39,707 bases of DNA from Candidatus Tityobacter terrigena (GCA_003156715.1 PMHO01000016.1:41063-80769), one strand, 5' to 3'; positions 7,402-16,553 are shown, numbered from the stretch's first letter. The notes: generated by a model from the letters alone, not told the origin. Program-made: numbers and translations.

Positions 7402-8183
7402 TGCAAGCCCCGGCGATCGGCTGGTACCCCGGCCACATGGCGCGGGCTATCCGGCGCTTAGGCGAAGATCTGCGCTCGGTCGACACGGTCGTCGAAGTGG
7501 TCGACGCCCGCCTTCCGCTCTCGGGCCGCAACCCTGGGCTGGCGCGGCTGGCGGCCCGCAAGCGGCTGCTGCTCGTGCTCACGCGCGCCGACTTGGCGGA
7601 TCCCAATGCGACCGCAGCCTGGTTGGAATACTTCCGAGCGCGCGGCAGCGAGGCGCTCGCGATCGACGCAAAACGAACGAGCGACGGTACGCGCCTGCGC
7701 GCGAACCTATGCCGGCTCGCGACGCAACGCGCAACGTCGCGCGCGATGGTCGTGGGCATCCCGAACGCGGGCAAGTCGACCGCGATCAACGCGATCGCCG
7801 GCAAGAGCATCGCGCGAGCCGAGAACCGCGCCGGCGTCACGCGCGCTCCGCAGTGGTTCCGGATCGCGTCGAACCTAGAGCTGCTGGACACGGCGGGAAT
7901 CTTGGTTCCCAAAATCGACTCTCCCGAAGCGCAGTGGAAACTAGCCCTGATCGGCGCGGTCCCTTCCGCGCGTTTCGATCCCGAGGACGCGATCGCGCGC
8001 TTGGGACTGTGGATGGCGGCGCGCGGTCGCGAAGATGCCGTCGATTTGGAAACATTTTCGCAAGAGCGCGGCTTTCTGCGCCGGGGTACGATCGTGGACA
8101 CGCATAACGCAGCATGGTCGTACATCAAAGAGCTCAATGCCGGCACCTTCGGGCGGATGACGCTGGAGGAACCTCCGGCATGA
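7401..8183 (+). CDS. rbgA: ribosome biogenesis GTPase YlqF/RbgA
   Basis: This 260-residue circularly permuted GTPase starts IGWYPGHMARAIR. The G4-like LTRAD motif comes first (about residue 60), then G1 GIPNAGKST (about 118-126) and G3 DTAG. This permuted order and the WYPGHM N-terminus define the RbgA/YlqF family, which acts in late 50S subunit assembly. It is coupled on both sides: a 1-bp overlap with lepB and an ATGA overlap with rnhB. Confidence 0.93.
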   Translation: MQAPAIGWYPGHMARAIRRLGEDLRSVDTVVEVVDARLPLSGRNPGLARLAARKRLLLVLTRADLADPNATAAWLEYFRARGSEALAIDAKRTSDGTRLRANLCRLATQRATSRAMVVGIPNAGKSTAINAIAGKSIARAENRAGVTRAPQWFRIASNLELLDTAGILVPKIDSPEAQWKLALIGAVPSARFDPEDAIARLGLWMAARGREDAVDLETFSQERGFLRRGTIVDTHNAAWSYIKELNAGTFGRMTLEEPPA

Positions 8184-8875
8184 CCGACGCGGGTCGCAAG
8201 CGGCGGTTGAAGCGCGAGCGCGAGCGCAGGCGGCTGCACCGCCTGCACCGTTACGAGCGTGAAGCCTATGCGCGCGGCTTTACGCTCGTGGGCGGCATCG
8301 ACGAAGTGGGCCGCGGGCCGCTGGCAGGCCCGGTCGTGGCAGCCTGCGTCGTCGCGAACGGACCGCTCATGTTGCGCGGCCTCAACGATTCGAAGCAAGT
8401 CCTTCCCGAAACGCGTACCGTCCTTGCGGCGGCGATCAAGGAACGGGCCGTCGCTTGGGCCATCGGGGAAGCCACCGTCGCCGAGATCGAGCGTTTCAAT
8501 ATCTATCGCGCCAGCATTCTCGCAATGGAGCGGGCGCTGGCGCTGCTCGGGTTGCAGCCCCAGTATCTTCTCACCGATGCCGTTCGCATTCGCTCGTTCG
8601 AAGGCGAGCAGTTACCGGTCATCCGTGGAGATGCGCTCTGCGCTACGGTCGCGGCGGCGTCGATTCTTGCCAAAGTGCACCGCGACGCGCTGCTCGTCGA
8701 GCTCGACCGGTACTTTCCACAGTACGGCTTTGCCGACCATAAAGGCTACGCAACGGCCCGTCACATCGCTGCGCTCAACGATCACGGTCCGTGCGAGCAC
8801 CATCGCCGGAGCTTTCTGCGGGTGCGCAACGCGCTGACCCTCTTCGAACTCGAATCCTTCGAACTCGAATCGTGA
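8180..8875 (+). CDS. rnhB: ribonuclease HII
   Basis: This 231-residue protein has an Arg-rich N-terminal extension of about 30 residues. It then shows the RNase HII core: GGIDEVGRGPLAGPVVAA (catalytic Asp and Glu), LNDSKQ, LLTDAVRI (third acidic position) and ASILAKVHRDALL (fourth). It nicks RNA in RNA-DNA duplexes, including single misincorporated ribonucleotides. The ATG overlaps the previous stop. The C-terminus ends in FELESFELES, encoded by a perfect 15-bp tandem duplication at 8842-8871. Confidence 0.95.
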   Translation: MTDAGRKRRLKRERERRRLHRLHRYEREAYARGFTLVGGIDEVGRGPLAGPVVAACVVANGPLMLRGLNDSKQVLPETRTVLAAAIKERAVAWAIGEATVAEIERFNIYRASILAMERALALLGLQPQYLLTDAVRIRSFEGEQLPVIRGDALCATVAAASILAKVHRDALLVELDRYFPQYGFADHKGYATARHIAALNDHGPCEHHRRSFLRVRNALTLFELESFELES

Positions 8876-9213
8876 GCTCGCGTACCCAACGTGGGAAAGC
8901 CGGCGAGGACGCCGCGGCAGCCTATCTCGAGTCGCTCGGCTTCCGCATCCTCCGGCGCAATCTGCGCGGCCCGGGCGGCGAGATCGATATCGTCGCGCGC
9001 GAGGGAAGCACGCTCGTGTTCGTCGAGGTCAAAGCCCGCCAGACCGCTTCGTTCGGCGGCGCCATCGCGGCGGTCGACTGGCGCAAGCGGCGGCGCATCC
9101 GTTCGCTCGCCGCAGATTTTCTTCAGTTTATGGAGGACAAGCCGAAAGTTCGTTTCGACGTCCTTGCCATCGACGGCGCGACCATGAAGCTCCATCGCGC
9201 CGCCTTTGCTTAA
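8872..9213 (+). CDS. yraN: YraN family endonuclease-like protein (UPF0102)
   Basis: This 113-residue protein of the YraN family has a PD-(D/E)XK nuclease-like core: GKAGEDAAAAYLESLGF, then LRGPGGEIDIVAREG and LVFVEVKAR with the Asp, Glu and Lys positions in order. The cellular role is not settled for the family. The GTG start overlaps the rnhB stop by 4 bp (GTGA). In many genomes comM/yifB follows yraN; here comM lies about 9 kb downstream. Confidence 0.9.
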   Translation: MSSRTQRGKAGEDAAAAYLESLGFRILRRNLRGPGGEIDIVAREGSTLVFVEVKARQTASFGGAIAAVDWRKRRRIRSLAADFLQFMEDKPKVRFDVLAIDGATMKLHRAAFA

Positions 9214-9372
9214 GCGCTGCAGGATTTGCTGAGGCGAGGCGGGGACGGACGGGCGTCGTGGGCAGCGTCGCGTATCTGCCTGCCACGCGGTTTTTGGGAA
9301 AGCCGGCGCACCGTTGCATGCGGCCCGTAGGGGTCGCGCTCGGCCGCCGGGAGGCGCTCTTCCTGGGCTGCG

Positions 9373-11022
9373 ATGGCGGCTAACGTCAGCGTTCAGAACT
9401 CAGCCTCGGAGCGGCCCTCGCTGCGCCGCGCGGTCACGCCGTGGGGCTCGTTTTCGTGGGGCTATTCCGACGTCGGCGCCGACATCTTCGTTGGCCTGGG
9501 CCTGGTGCTTGGGGCGGCCGCCGGCGCCTCCAATGTCGCGTTCCTGTTCGCCGGCATCGTCTACGTCTGCATCGGCCTAGCCTACACCGAGCTTGCTGCC
9601 ACGTATCCGGTCGCCGGCGGCGGCCAGTACTTCGTCTTCCGCGGGCTGGGCGACATCTTCGGGTTCATCGCCGGCTGGTCGGTTCTGCTCGACTTCACGA
9701 TCGACATCGTGCTTTTCGCTTGGAGCTGCGTCGACTACTTAAGCAAACTGCTGCCGGTGATTGCGTTCACGCAGCATCCGTGGACGCACTTCTTCTTCGT
9801 CTTCGGACTAATCGCCGGACTCGCCGTACTCAACATCGTGGGAGTACGCGAGAGCTCGGCCTTCAACGAGCTGGTCAGCGGTCTCGACATCGTCAGCGAG
9901 ACGACGATTCTCTTTTTTGGATTCTTCTTTGCGTTCCATCCGGAGACGCTCGTCCACACGATGCAAACCGCCTGGCCGACGTCCTTCCAGCTGATGAACG
10001 GCGTGTCGCTCGCCATCATCTCCTTCGTCGGGCTCGAGTCGATCTCGCAGGCGGCCCAAGAGACGCAACGTCCGGCCTCGGTCATCCCGCGCACGTCGAT
10101 CAGCCTCATTTTGACGATTCTGATCTTTGCGCTCGCGTACTCCAACCTTGCGCTCGGCATGCAGACCGCAACGCCGATTCCGCACGACGCGCACGGACAC
10201 GTCCAGCCGCTGTGGCATTATTTGGGCAATGAGGAGAACAACGGCGCCGCCGTGGCCGTGCTTGCATCGCTCGTGCCGTATTGGGGCATCCTTGCGGCCT
10301 TCTACGTTCCGGTGCTGGGCGCGATTTTGCTTTTGATTTCGAGCAACTCCGGCGTGTTCGGCAGCTCGCGCATCGCTTACGCGATGAGCGGCACGCAGCT
10401 GCTGCCCAGCATCTTCCAGCGCGTCCATCCGCGCTACCGGACGCCCGCCATTTCGATCGCCTTTTTCTGCGGAGTCGCCGTCTTGGAGCTGATTTTTGCT
10501 GCGCTCCCGAGCCTCCACCCCGCATTCAAAGCCCTCTACGCGCGGCTCTTTCGCGGCGAGGACGGCATCACGTTCTTGGGGGATCTCTACGCTTTCGGTG
10601 CCGCGGCTAGTTACTCGCTCGTCTTCTTGGCTCTGATCGCGCTGCGCTTCAAGGACCCGCAAAGCCCGCGGCGCTTCAAGATGCCGCTCAACATTCCGCT
10701 CACGTACAGGGGCGGCCGCGTCGAGTTCCCGGTAACGGCGGTTATCGGATTCCTGGGGATTGCCTCGATCCTCTCGTTCGTGATGATCACCCACCAGCTC
10801 GGCCGCATCGCCGGGCCGACGTGGATCGTGTTCGGCGTCCTGGGATACCTGCTGTACCGGGCCCGCAAACAGCTCCCAGTTCTCCGCTCGCAGCCGCACG
10901 ATTGGCGCAAAGCGCAGATCAACATCCTGCAGCAGGCGGGCGAACTCGATATGATGGACGAGTACTTAGCCAACGTCAAGGCGCTCGATGAGCGCAAGGC
11001 CAAGGAGCGGACCGTCACGTGA
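9373..11022 (+). CDS. APC-superfamily amino acid permease
   Basis: This 549-residue integral membrane protein has about 12 hydrophobic segments. The first reads GADIFVGLGLVLGAAAGASNVAF, corresponding to the unwound glycine-rich TM1 of APC transporters. Other segments match the family layout (LAATYPVAGGGQYFVFRGLGD after TM2; FVGLESISQAAQETQRP at TM6). A polar C-terminal tail of about 60 residues follows the last helix. By family it imports or exchanges amino acids or polyamines by secondary transport; the substrate is unknown. It overlaps the next small gene by 4 bp and forms an operon with a universal stress protein. Confidence 0.88.
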   Translation: MAANVSVQNSASERPSLRRAVTPWGSFSWGYSDVGADIFVGLGLVLGAAAGASNVAFLFAGIVYVCIGLAYTELAATYPVAGGGQYFVFRGLGDIFGFIAGWSVLLDFTIDIVLFAWSCVDYLSKLLPVIAFTQHPWTHFFFVFGLIAGLAVLNIVGVRESSAFNELVSGLDIVSETTILFFGFFFAFHPETLVHTMQTAWPTSFQLMNGVSLAIISFVGLESISQAAQETQRPASVIPRTSISLILTILIFALAYSNLALGMQTATPIPHDAHGHVQPLWHYLGNEENNGAAVAVLASLVPYWGILAAFYVPVLGAILLLISSNSGVFGSSRIAYAMSGTQLLPSIFQRVHPRYRTPAISIAFFCGVAVLELIFAALPSLHPAFKALYARLFRGEDGITFLGDLYAFGAAASYSLVFLALIALRFKDPQSPRRFKMPLNIPLTYRGGRVEFPVTAVIGFLGIASILSFVMITHQLGRIAGPTWIVFGVLGYLLYRARKQLPVLRSQPHDWRKAQINILQQAGELDMMDEYLANVKALDERKAKERTVT

Positions 11023-11225
11023 GGCGTCTCGTCCGCAGCCCCGGCTACGCCCGCGCGCGTCTGGTGACGGGCACGCTGTTCGCCGCGCTCGGCGCGGTCG
11101 TCATCGTGCGGACCGCCGCCGGCGGAGCCGGTTGGAGCGGGTTCTCCGGCTACGTGCTAGGCTTGGCGATGATTGCGTTGGCTGTATGGCGCTTCCGTGA
11201 ATACTTCGGGTTCGTGCGAAAGTGA
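11019..11225 (+). CDS. small two-helix membrane protein, unknown
   Basis: This 68-residue protein has two hydrophobic helices (about residues 14-33 and 41-58) and a basic N-terminus. It starts with GTG overlapping the permease stop and ends overlapping the next gene's GTG, so it is translationally coupled on both sides. It may be an accessory subunit of the permease or of the stress protein; no family is recognised. Confidence 0.7.
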   Translation: MRRLVRSPGYARARLVTGTLFAALGAVVIVRTAAGGAGWSGFSGYVLGLAMIALAVWRFREYFGFVRK

Positions 11226-11839
11226 ACGCCATCGGACCGCACATCGCCGGCATGGCGATTGCGTTCGGAGTGCTGATCTCAATCGCTTTGACGATGTATT
11301 GGATGCTGCACCCGCCCACGACCGTCGCGGAGCGTGCAGCCAAGGTCGTGCAGCGCGACCTGGAGGAGCTGATCGGCAGCATCATCGTCGTGTTTTCCGA
11401 AGAGATTCATTCCGATCACATGATGGCGCTGGCCGTCCGCCTGGCACATCGCGAGCGGGCGGTCTTGCTGGCGGCTTACGTTATGCAAGTTCCGCTGACG
11501 CTGCCCATCGATGCCGAAATGGAGATCGAGCGCCGCCAAGCACTCGGGACGCTGGCCAACGCCGAGGCCATCGCACGGGCTGCCGACGTCGAGATCAGCA
11601 CGGAAATCATCCCGGCGCGTTCGGTGAGTCAGGGCGTCGTCGACCTTGCGAAACGCCGGGCTGCGCACCTGATCATCCTCGGCGCGTATCGCGAAGGAAA
11701 GTATTCCGGCGCTCCGCTCGGGCGCGAGATCGAGCAAATCACCGCCATGGCACAGTGCGACGTGCTGATCGGCGTCCAGGGCAGGAAAGGCAGGATGCTA
11801 ACCCCGCCTACCGGACCGCAAGCCCGAGCGCGCGCCTAA
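11222..11839 (+). CDS. membrane-anchored universal stress (UspA) domain protein
   Basis: This 205-residue protein has one N-terminal membrane helix (about 10-28) followed by a UspA-like alpha/beta domain: IGSIIVVFSEEIHSDHMMALAVRLA, a central ERRQALGTLANAEAIARAADVEISTEI helix-strand unit, and SQGVVDLAKRRAAHLIILGAYREG. The usual ATP-binding tail G-x9-G-(S/T) is altered (GAYREGKYSGAPLG), so nucleotide binding is uncertain. Co-transcription with an APC permease suggests regulation or sensing of transport. Its stop codon overlaps the stop of the convergent ABC permease gene. Confidence 0.8.
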   Translation: MNAIGPHIAGMAIAFGVLISIALTMYWMLHPPTTVAERAAKVVQRDLEELIGSIIVVFSEEIHSDHMMALAVRLAHRERAVLLAAYVMQVPLTLPIDAEMEIERRQALGTLANAEAIARAADVEISTEIIPARSVSQGVVDLAKRRAAHLIILGAYREGKYSGAPLGREIEQITAMAQCDVLIGVQGRKGRMLTPPTGPQARARA

Positions 11840-12879
11840 CGCACCAGGTATCGCTTGCGCAACTCGTCGGTCACGACGGCGAGCAGGATGACCGCGCCGA
11901 GGACGATGTCCTGGGTGTACGATTCGATCTGTAGCAAATTCATCACGTTATTTAGCAGACCGATCAACAGCGCGCCGAGAAACGTTGCGATCACGCTGCC
12001 GCGGCCGCCCATAAGGCTCGTTCCTCCAACGACCACCGCCGCGATGGACTGCAGCTCGAAGCCGATGCCTGTGTTGGGCGAACCCGATCCGAAGCGCGCC
12101 ATGAGCAGGAGTCCCGAGATGGCCGCACAGCCGCCGGAGATCACGTAGACCATCGTCTTGACCAAGCCGACGTTGATGCCGGCCAGGCGTGCCGCCTCCT
12201 CGTTGCCGCCGATGGCAAACACGTAGCGCCCGAAACGCGTGCGCGTCAGCACGACCGCAAATACGGCAACGAGCCCCACCATCCACAGCACGGCGATCGG
12301 TATTCCGGGAAGGCCCAACAGGCTGAGCTGTCCGCCCAGCAGAAAGCCGATGCCGATGTTTTCGAAGGCATCGGAGCGCAGCGGCACGGGCTGACCGTGT
12401 CCGAGCTTGAACGCTAGCCCGCGCGCCATCAGCATCATCGCAAGGGTCGTGATGAACGGCGGCAGGTTCAGCTTGACGACCGGGACGGCATTGATGAACC
12501 CGGCGAAGCAGCCGACGGCGAGCCCGACGAAGAGCGTCGCCACGACGAGCGGAAACCCGCCGAAGGATACCGCGTTGGCAAACTGTGCCATGACGACGCC
12601 GGTCAGCTCGATCAGGGAACCGACCGACAGGTCGATGCCGGCCGTGATGATGACGAAGGTTTGCCCGATCGCCAAGATTGCGACGTAGGTAATCTGTCGC
12701 AGAACGTTGGTCAGGTTGCCCGGCGTGAGGAACGTGCCGTGAGAAAAACCGTTCACCGCCACGACCACGATCAGCAGCCCGAGAACGACGGCTCCCGTGC
12801 GGATGACGAGCCCGCGGTTCGCCTTTGCACGGGCCGCGTCGGAACTGGCCTCGAGCGCGGCTTGCACGTCGTGCGCCAT
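11836..12879 (-). CDS. rbsC: ribose-class ABC transporter permease
   Basis: This 347-residue polytopic membrane protein of the RbsC/BPD_transp_2 family has an N-terminal cytoplasmic segment, then 8-10 helices. Typical family stretches are ITYVAILAIGQTFVIITAGIDLSVGSLIELTGVV, RTRFGRYVFAIGGNEEAARLAGINV (the EAA-like coupling loop) and VVGGTSLMGGRGSVIATFLGALLIG. It forms the channel of a carbohydrate importer. The ATG shares a base with the ATPase stop. The symbol marks the class; the actual sugar is unknown. Confidence 0.9.
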   Translation of the reverse strand: MAHDVQAALEASSDAARAKANRGLVIRTGAVVLGLLIVVVAVNGFSHGTFLTPGNLTNVLRQITYVAILAIGQTFVIITAGIDLSVGSLIELTGVVMAQFANAVSFGGFPLVVATLFVGLAVGCFAGFINAVPVVKLNLPPFITTLAMMLMARGLAFKLGHGQPVPLRSDAFENIGIGFLLGGQLSLLGLPGIPIAVLWMVGLVAVFAVVLTRTRFGRYVFAIGGNEEAARLAGINVGLVKTMVYVISGGCAAISGLLLMARFGSGSPNTGIGFELQSIAAVVVGGTSLMGGRGSVIATFLGALLIGLLNNVMNLLQIESYTQDIVLGAVILLAVVTDELRKRYLVR

Positions 12880-14354
12880 CAGGCGGCGACCCCGGTCGCG
12901 ACTGCAATGACTTTGTCGGGCGTGGCCTCTGCCTTGGAGAATTCAGCGCGGATGCGGCCTTCCCGCACGACCAGAATGCGATGCGACATCCCAAGCACTT
13001 CGGGCAGCTCGCTCGAAACCATGACGATCGCCGCGCCGTGCCGCAACAGCTCGACCATCAGGAGATAAATCTCCGCCTTCGCGCCGATGTCGATGCCGCG
13101 CGTCGGCTCGTCGAACAGGTACACCTTCGCCCGCCCGATCAGCCATTTGGCGAGAACGACCTTCTGCTGCGTTCCGCCGGAAAGGTTTCGCACGAGCTGC
13201 TCCGTGCTCGGCGTCCGAATGCGCAGCTCCGCGATCTCCTTGACGGTCGTGGTCTCCTCTTCGGCGCGGTTTACGAAGCCGTACTGCGAATACGCATCGA
13301 GGTGCGCCAGCGTCACGTTTTCGCGCACGGTCATGCCGAGCACGAGCCCCTGCGCCTTACGGTCCTCGGTAATCAAAGCAATTCCCGCCTCGATTGCCGT
13401 ATGGGGCCCGTCGACCGTAACGCGCTTCCCATCCACGTCGACCGCTCCGCCGGTCGGCACGTCGGCGCCGGCTATCGCGCGCACGATCTCCGTGCGACCG
13501 GCCCCGACGAGGCCGGCCAACCCCACGATCTCGCCGGCTCGCACCTCGAAGCTCACGTCGTGTACGCCGCTCGCTGAGCTGAGGTGCTGGACGGCGAGGA
13601 TCACCGCGGCGCCGGCATCCACGGCGGGGAGATCGGGAAAGCGTGCGTCGAGTTCCCGGCCGACCATCAGCCGGATCACGCGATCCTGCGGCATCTGGGC
13701 AGTCGGATTCGTCTCGATCGTGCGCCCGTCGCGAATGACCGTAATGCGGTCGGAAATCAGCGGAAGCTCCTCGAGGCGGTGCGAGATGTAGACGAAGGCG
13801 ACGCCCTGTGACTTGAGTTTGCGGATCAATGCGAAGAGGGCATCGATCTCGCGATCGGTGAGGGCGGCGGTCGGCTCGTCCATCACGATGAGACGCGCCT
13901 TGCGAACGAGCGCCTTGGCTATCTCGACCAACTGCTGTTGCGCTACCGAAAGGCGCCGCGCCGGCCGGTCGAGCGGCAGGGCGATGTCGAGCTCGGTCAG
14001 CACGGCGGTGGCCGTTCTCAGTGCGGCCCCGCGGTCCAAGAGCAGTCCGCGGGCCGGCTCGTGCCCGAGCATGATATTCTGCACGACGTCCAAGTACGGA
14101 ACGAGGTTGAACTCTTGATAGATCATCGCGATGCCGTAGCGTTCCGCGGTGCGCGGTCCGTCGATAGTGACGGGCGATCCGTCGATTTCGATCTGCCCCG
14201 CATCGGCCCGATAGGCACCCGCAAGCACCTTCATCAGCGTCGATTTGCCCGCACCGTTTTCGCCTACGAGCGCATGGACTTCACCGCTCTGCACCGTGAG
14301 TGAAACACCGTCGAGCGCCTTGACGCCGGGAAAGGCCTTGCTGATGCCGCTCAT
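12879..14354 (-). CDS. rbsA: ribose-class ABC transporter double ATPase
   Basis: This 491-residue protein has two fused nucleotide-binding domains. The first has GENGAGKST (Walker A, about 35-43), LSVAQQQLVEIAKAL (signature) and LIVMDEPTAALT (Walker B). The second has a degenerate Walker A, GLVGAGRTE, then LSGGTQQKVVLAKWL and LFDEPTRGIDIGAK. That asymmetry is normal for RbsA/MglA. It energises the permease encoded next. The ATG at 14354 begins MSGISKAFPGVKAL; the open frame extends upstream without homology. It lies 20 bp after the binding-protein gene. Confidence 0.92.
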   Translation of the reverse strand: MSGISKAFPGVKALDGVSLTVQSGEVHALVGENGAGKSTLMKVLAGAYRADAGQIEIDGSPVTIDGPRTAERYGIAMIYQEFNLVPYLDVVQNIMLGHEPARGLLLDRGAALRTATAVLTELDIALPLDRPARRLSVAQQQLVEIAKALVRKARLIVMDEPTAALTDREIDALFALIRKLKSQGVAFVYISHRLEELPLISDRITVIRDGRTIETNPTAQMPQDRVIRLMVGRELDARFPDLPAVDAGAAVILAVQHLSSASGVHDVSFEVRAGEIVGLAGLVGAGRTEIVRAIAGADVPTGGAVDVDGKRVTVDGPHTAIEAGIALITEDRKAQGLVLGMTVRENVTLAHLDAYSQYGFVNRAEEETTTVKEIAELRIRTPSTEQLVRNLSGGTQQKVVLAKWLIGRAKVYLFDEPTRGIDIGAKAEIYLLMVELLRHGAAIVMVSSELPEVLGMSHRILVVREGRIRAEFSKAEATPDKVIAVATGVAA

Positions 14355-14374
14355 TCGCAGGAGCGGCCGCGCCT

Positions 14375-15325
14375 CTATTTTGCGTCCGCCTTCGTAAAGG
14401 TACCGACCGCAACGCTGATCTTGCGCGGCGGCGTCTTGCCGGCGAAGTAGTCGTGGATCGCGTCGATTGTCTTCGCGCCGATCTGGTCGGGATGCTGGAT
14501 GGCATCGCCGTACATGGAACCGCTCGCAATCGCCGCACGCGCTTCTGGGGTAGCATCGTAGCCGACCACCACGATCTTTCCCTTGAGGCCGGCCGCGTCG
14601 ATCGCTTTCGCGGCCCCGAGCGCGGAGTCGTCGTTGATTCCGAAGACGCCCTTGAGATCTTTGTGTGCCTGCAGAATATCTTCCATGACCGACGAGGACT
14701 TCGCGCGTTCGCCGCCGCCGTCGATGTCGGCCACGATCTTCACGCCGGGACAGCCTACGAGCGCTGTCTTGAAGCCCTTGACGCGGTCTTGAACGCTCGT
14801 GACCTCCGGTTCGTCGATGATCGCGACCGGGCCGCTCTTGACCGCCCTGCAAATCAATTTGCCGGCCTGACCACCGCCCTGCACGTTGTCGCTTGCGATA
14901 TGGGCCACGACCTTTCCTTGCCGGGACGCGTTCGCGATATCGGCGGTAAACACCGGGATGTTCGCGTCGTTCGCCTCGACGATCGCGCTGCCGATCGCCT
15001 GCGAGTCATACGGCGTCAGTACGATCGCTGCAACCTTTTGCGAGATGAAGTCCTCGACCTGACTCTGCTGTTTGGAATTGTCGCGGCTCGCGTCGACGAC
15101 CGATATGCTGTAGCCGTACTTCGCCGCCTCCGACTTCATTCCCGATTCCATCTGTTCGTAGAACTGCGCTTCGCGATTTTGAATGGAGACGCCGATCGCT
15201 TTGGAGCCTTGCGCCGAAGAGGCGCCGGCCGTCGCATTGCTCGACGACGACGTACTCGCAGAATTGCTACATGCAAGCAGTCCCACGAGCAGGACGCCGG
15301 CTGGAGCGGCCAAGCGAAACGTCAT
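14375..15325 (-). CDS. rbsB: ribose-class ABC transporter binding lipoprotein
   Basis: This 316-residue protein has a lipoprotein signal, LLVGLLAC followed by SNS, and a Ser-rich linker. It then shows a periplasmic binding protein type 1 fold: AIGVSIQNREAQFYEQMESG, VVDASRDNSKQQSQVEDFI, VAAIVLTPYDSQAIGSA, GVFGINDDSALGAAKAI, VVVGYDATPEARAAI. It captures a sugar-like ligand for the adjacent transporter. A strong AGGAGG precedes the ATG at 15325. It follows the PLP-enzyme gene by 31 bp on the same strand. Confidence 0.92.
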   Translation of the reverse strand: MTFRLAAPAGVLLVGLLACSNSASTSSSSNATAGASSAQGSKAIGVSIQNREAQFYEQMESGMKSEAAKYGYSISVVDASRDNSKQQSQVEDFISQKVAAIVLTPYDSQAIGSAIVEANDANIPVFTADIANASRQGKVVAHIASDNVQGGGQAGKLICRAVKSGPVAIIDEPEVTSVQDRVKGFKTALVGCPGVKIVADIDGGGERAKSSSVMEDILQAHKDLKGVFGINDDSALGAAKAIDAAGLKGKIVVVGYDATPEARAAIASGSMYGDAIQHPDQIGAKTIDAIHDYFAGKTPPRKISVAVGTFTKADAK

Positions 15326-15356
15326 CCGGAAGCCTCCTCTCTTAAACCCCGTGCCG

Positions 15357-16553
15357 TCATGCGCTACGCTCGGCATCGAGCCCTGCGAGCGCACCGGCGA
15401 GATCGCGCCGGATGTCTTCCGGATCCTCGATCCCGACCGAAATGCGTAAGGTCGCGTCGCTCACGCCGAGTGACAGACGTTGCTCCTGCGGCAGCGAGCG
15501 ATGCGAACCCACGGCCGGATACGAGATCGTCGTCGCGACTTCGCCCAGGCTGTGTACGATCGCGATTCTTTCAAGCCCATGTAGGAAAGGATCGACAGCG
15601 CGCGCATCGGTGAGGTCGAAAGCAACGATGCCGCCCGTTCCCCGTGAGTAGAGCCGCTTCGCAAGCTCGTGCTCGGGATGACTCGGGCGCGAAGGATGGT
15701 GGACGCGTCGGACGTGCGGTGACGACGCCAAGAAACTCGCGACCGCGACGGCGTTGCTCGAGTGCCGCGCCATGCGCAGCGCGAGCGTGCGCAGTCCACG
15801 CAGCGCGAGCCACGCTTCGAAGTGCGGTAGCATCGCGCCGGTGCGCACCAGCAGTGCCCGAGCCCGCCCGACGAGGCCGGCCCGGCCGGCGAGGACGCCG
15901 GCGCCGACGTCGCCATGGCCGCCGATATACTTTCCGACGCTATGGGCGACCAGGTCGACCCCCAAGTCGAGCGGCCGGAGCAAGATCGGCGTGGCAAAGG
16001 TTGCGTCGACGACCACGACTGCTCCCGCTTCATGGCCGAGCTGGGCCAGCGCCGCTAGGTCGGGCACACGCATCAGCGGGTTCGTCAGCGCCTCCAGGTA
16101 GAGCACCTTCGGTCGCGCCTGTTGCAAGGCGGCCGCGACAGCCCGCAAATCTTGCTGGTCGACGTAGGCGACGTCGACCCCACGAGTTCGATAATCGTTC
16201 TCGAGCAGCGAGTAAGTGCCGCCATACAGCTCGCGGCCGGCCAGAACGGTGTCGCCGGCGCGCAGGTTGGTTGCCAGGGCGGCGTTGATCGCGGCCACGC
16301 CGGCGGCCGCTCCGACGGCGGCCTCCGCCCCCTCGAGTTCGGCGATGGCCCGCTCGAATTGGGCCGTATTGGGACCGCCATAGCGCCCGTAGATGGCCCC
16401 GCGACGCTCACCTTGATAAATTGCTTCGACGTCGGCTAGGTCGGCGAACTCGTACGAGGAGGCTTGGAAAAGCGGTGGGCTGGAGGCGGTGTTCGCTGGA
16501 ATCTCGAGCCGCCCGGCATGGACGGCAACGGTATCGGGGTGTTCGGAAAGCAC
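15357..16553 (-). CDS. cystathionine gamma-synthase/lyase family PLP enzyme
   Basis: This 398-residue Cys/Met metabolism PLP enzyme has these visible marks: YGRYGGPNTAQFERAIAELEGAE, the substrate Tyr region RELYGGTYSLLE, VVVDATFATPILLRPLDLGVDLVAHSVGKYIGGHGD (Asp contacting the pyridine N and the Schiff-base Lys in HSVGKY) and HSLGEVATTISYPA. The family covers cystathionine gamma-synthase, gamma-lyase and methionine gamma-lyase, which motifs alone do not separate. The GTG start at 16553 has AGAGG 6 nt upstream. It is the first gene of an operon with the sugar-class ABC transporter. Confidence 0.9.
   Translation of the reverse strand: MLSEHPDTVAVHAGRLEIPANTASSPPLFQASSYEFADLADVEAIYQGERRGAIYGRYGGPNTAQFERAIAELEGAEAAVGAAAGVAAINAALATNLRAGDTVLAGRELYGGTYSLLENDYRTRGVDVAYVDQQDLRAVAAALQQARPKVLYLEALTNPLMRVPDLAALAQLGHEAGAVVVVDATFATPILLRPLDLGVDLVAHSVGKYIGGHGDVGAGVLAGRAGLVGRARALLVRTGAMLPHFEAWLALRGLRTLALRMARHSSNAVAVASFLASSPHVRRVHHPSRPSHPEHELAKRLYSRGTGGIVAFDLTDARAVDPFLHGLERIAIVHSLGEVATTISYPAVGSHRSLPQEQRLSLGVSDATLRISVGIEDPEDIRRDLAGALAGLDAERSA

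Noticed and set aside
7136-8398. 420-codon minus-strand frame
   Set aside because: Shadow of lepB2, rbgA and rnhB, which carry clear motifs.
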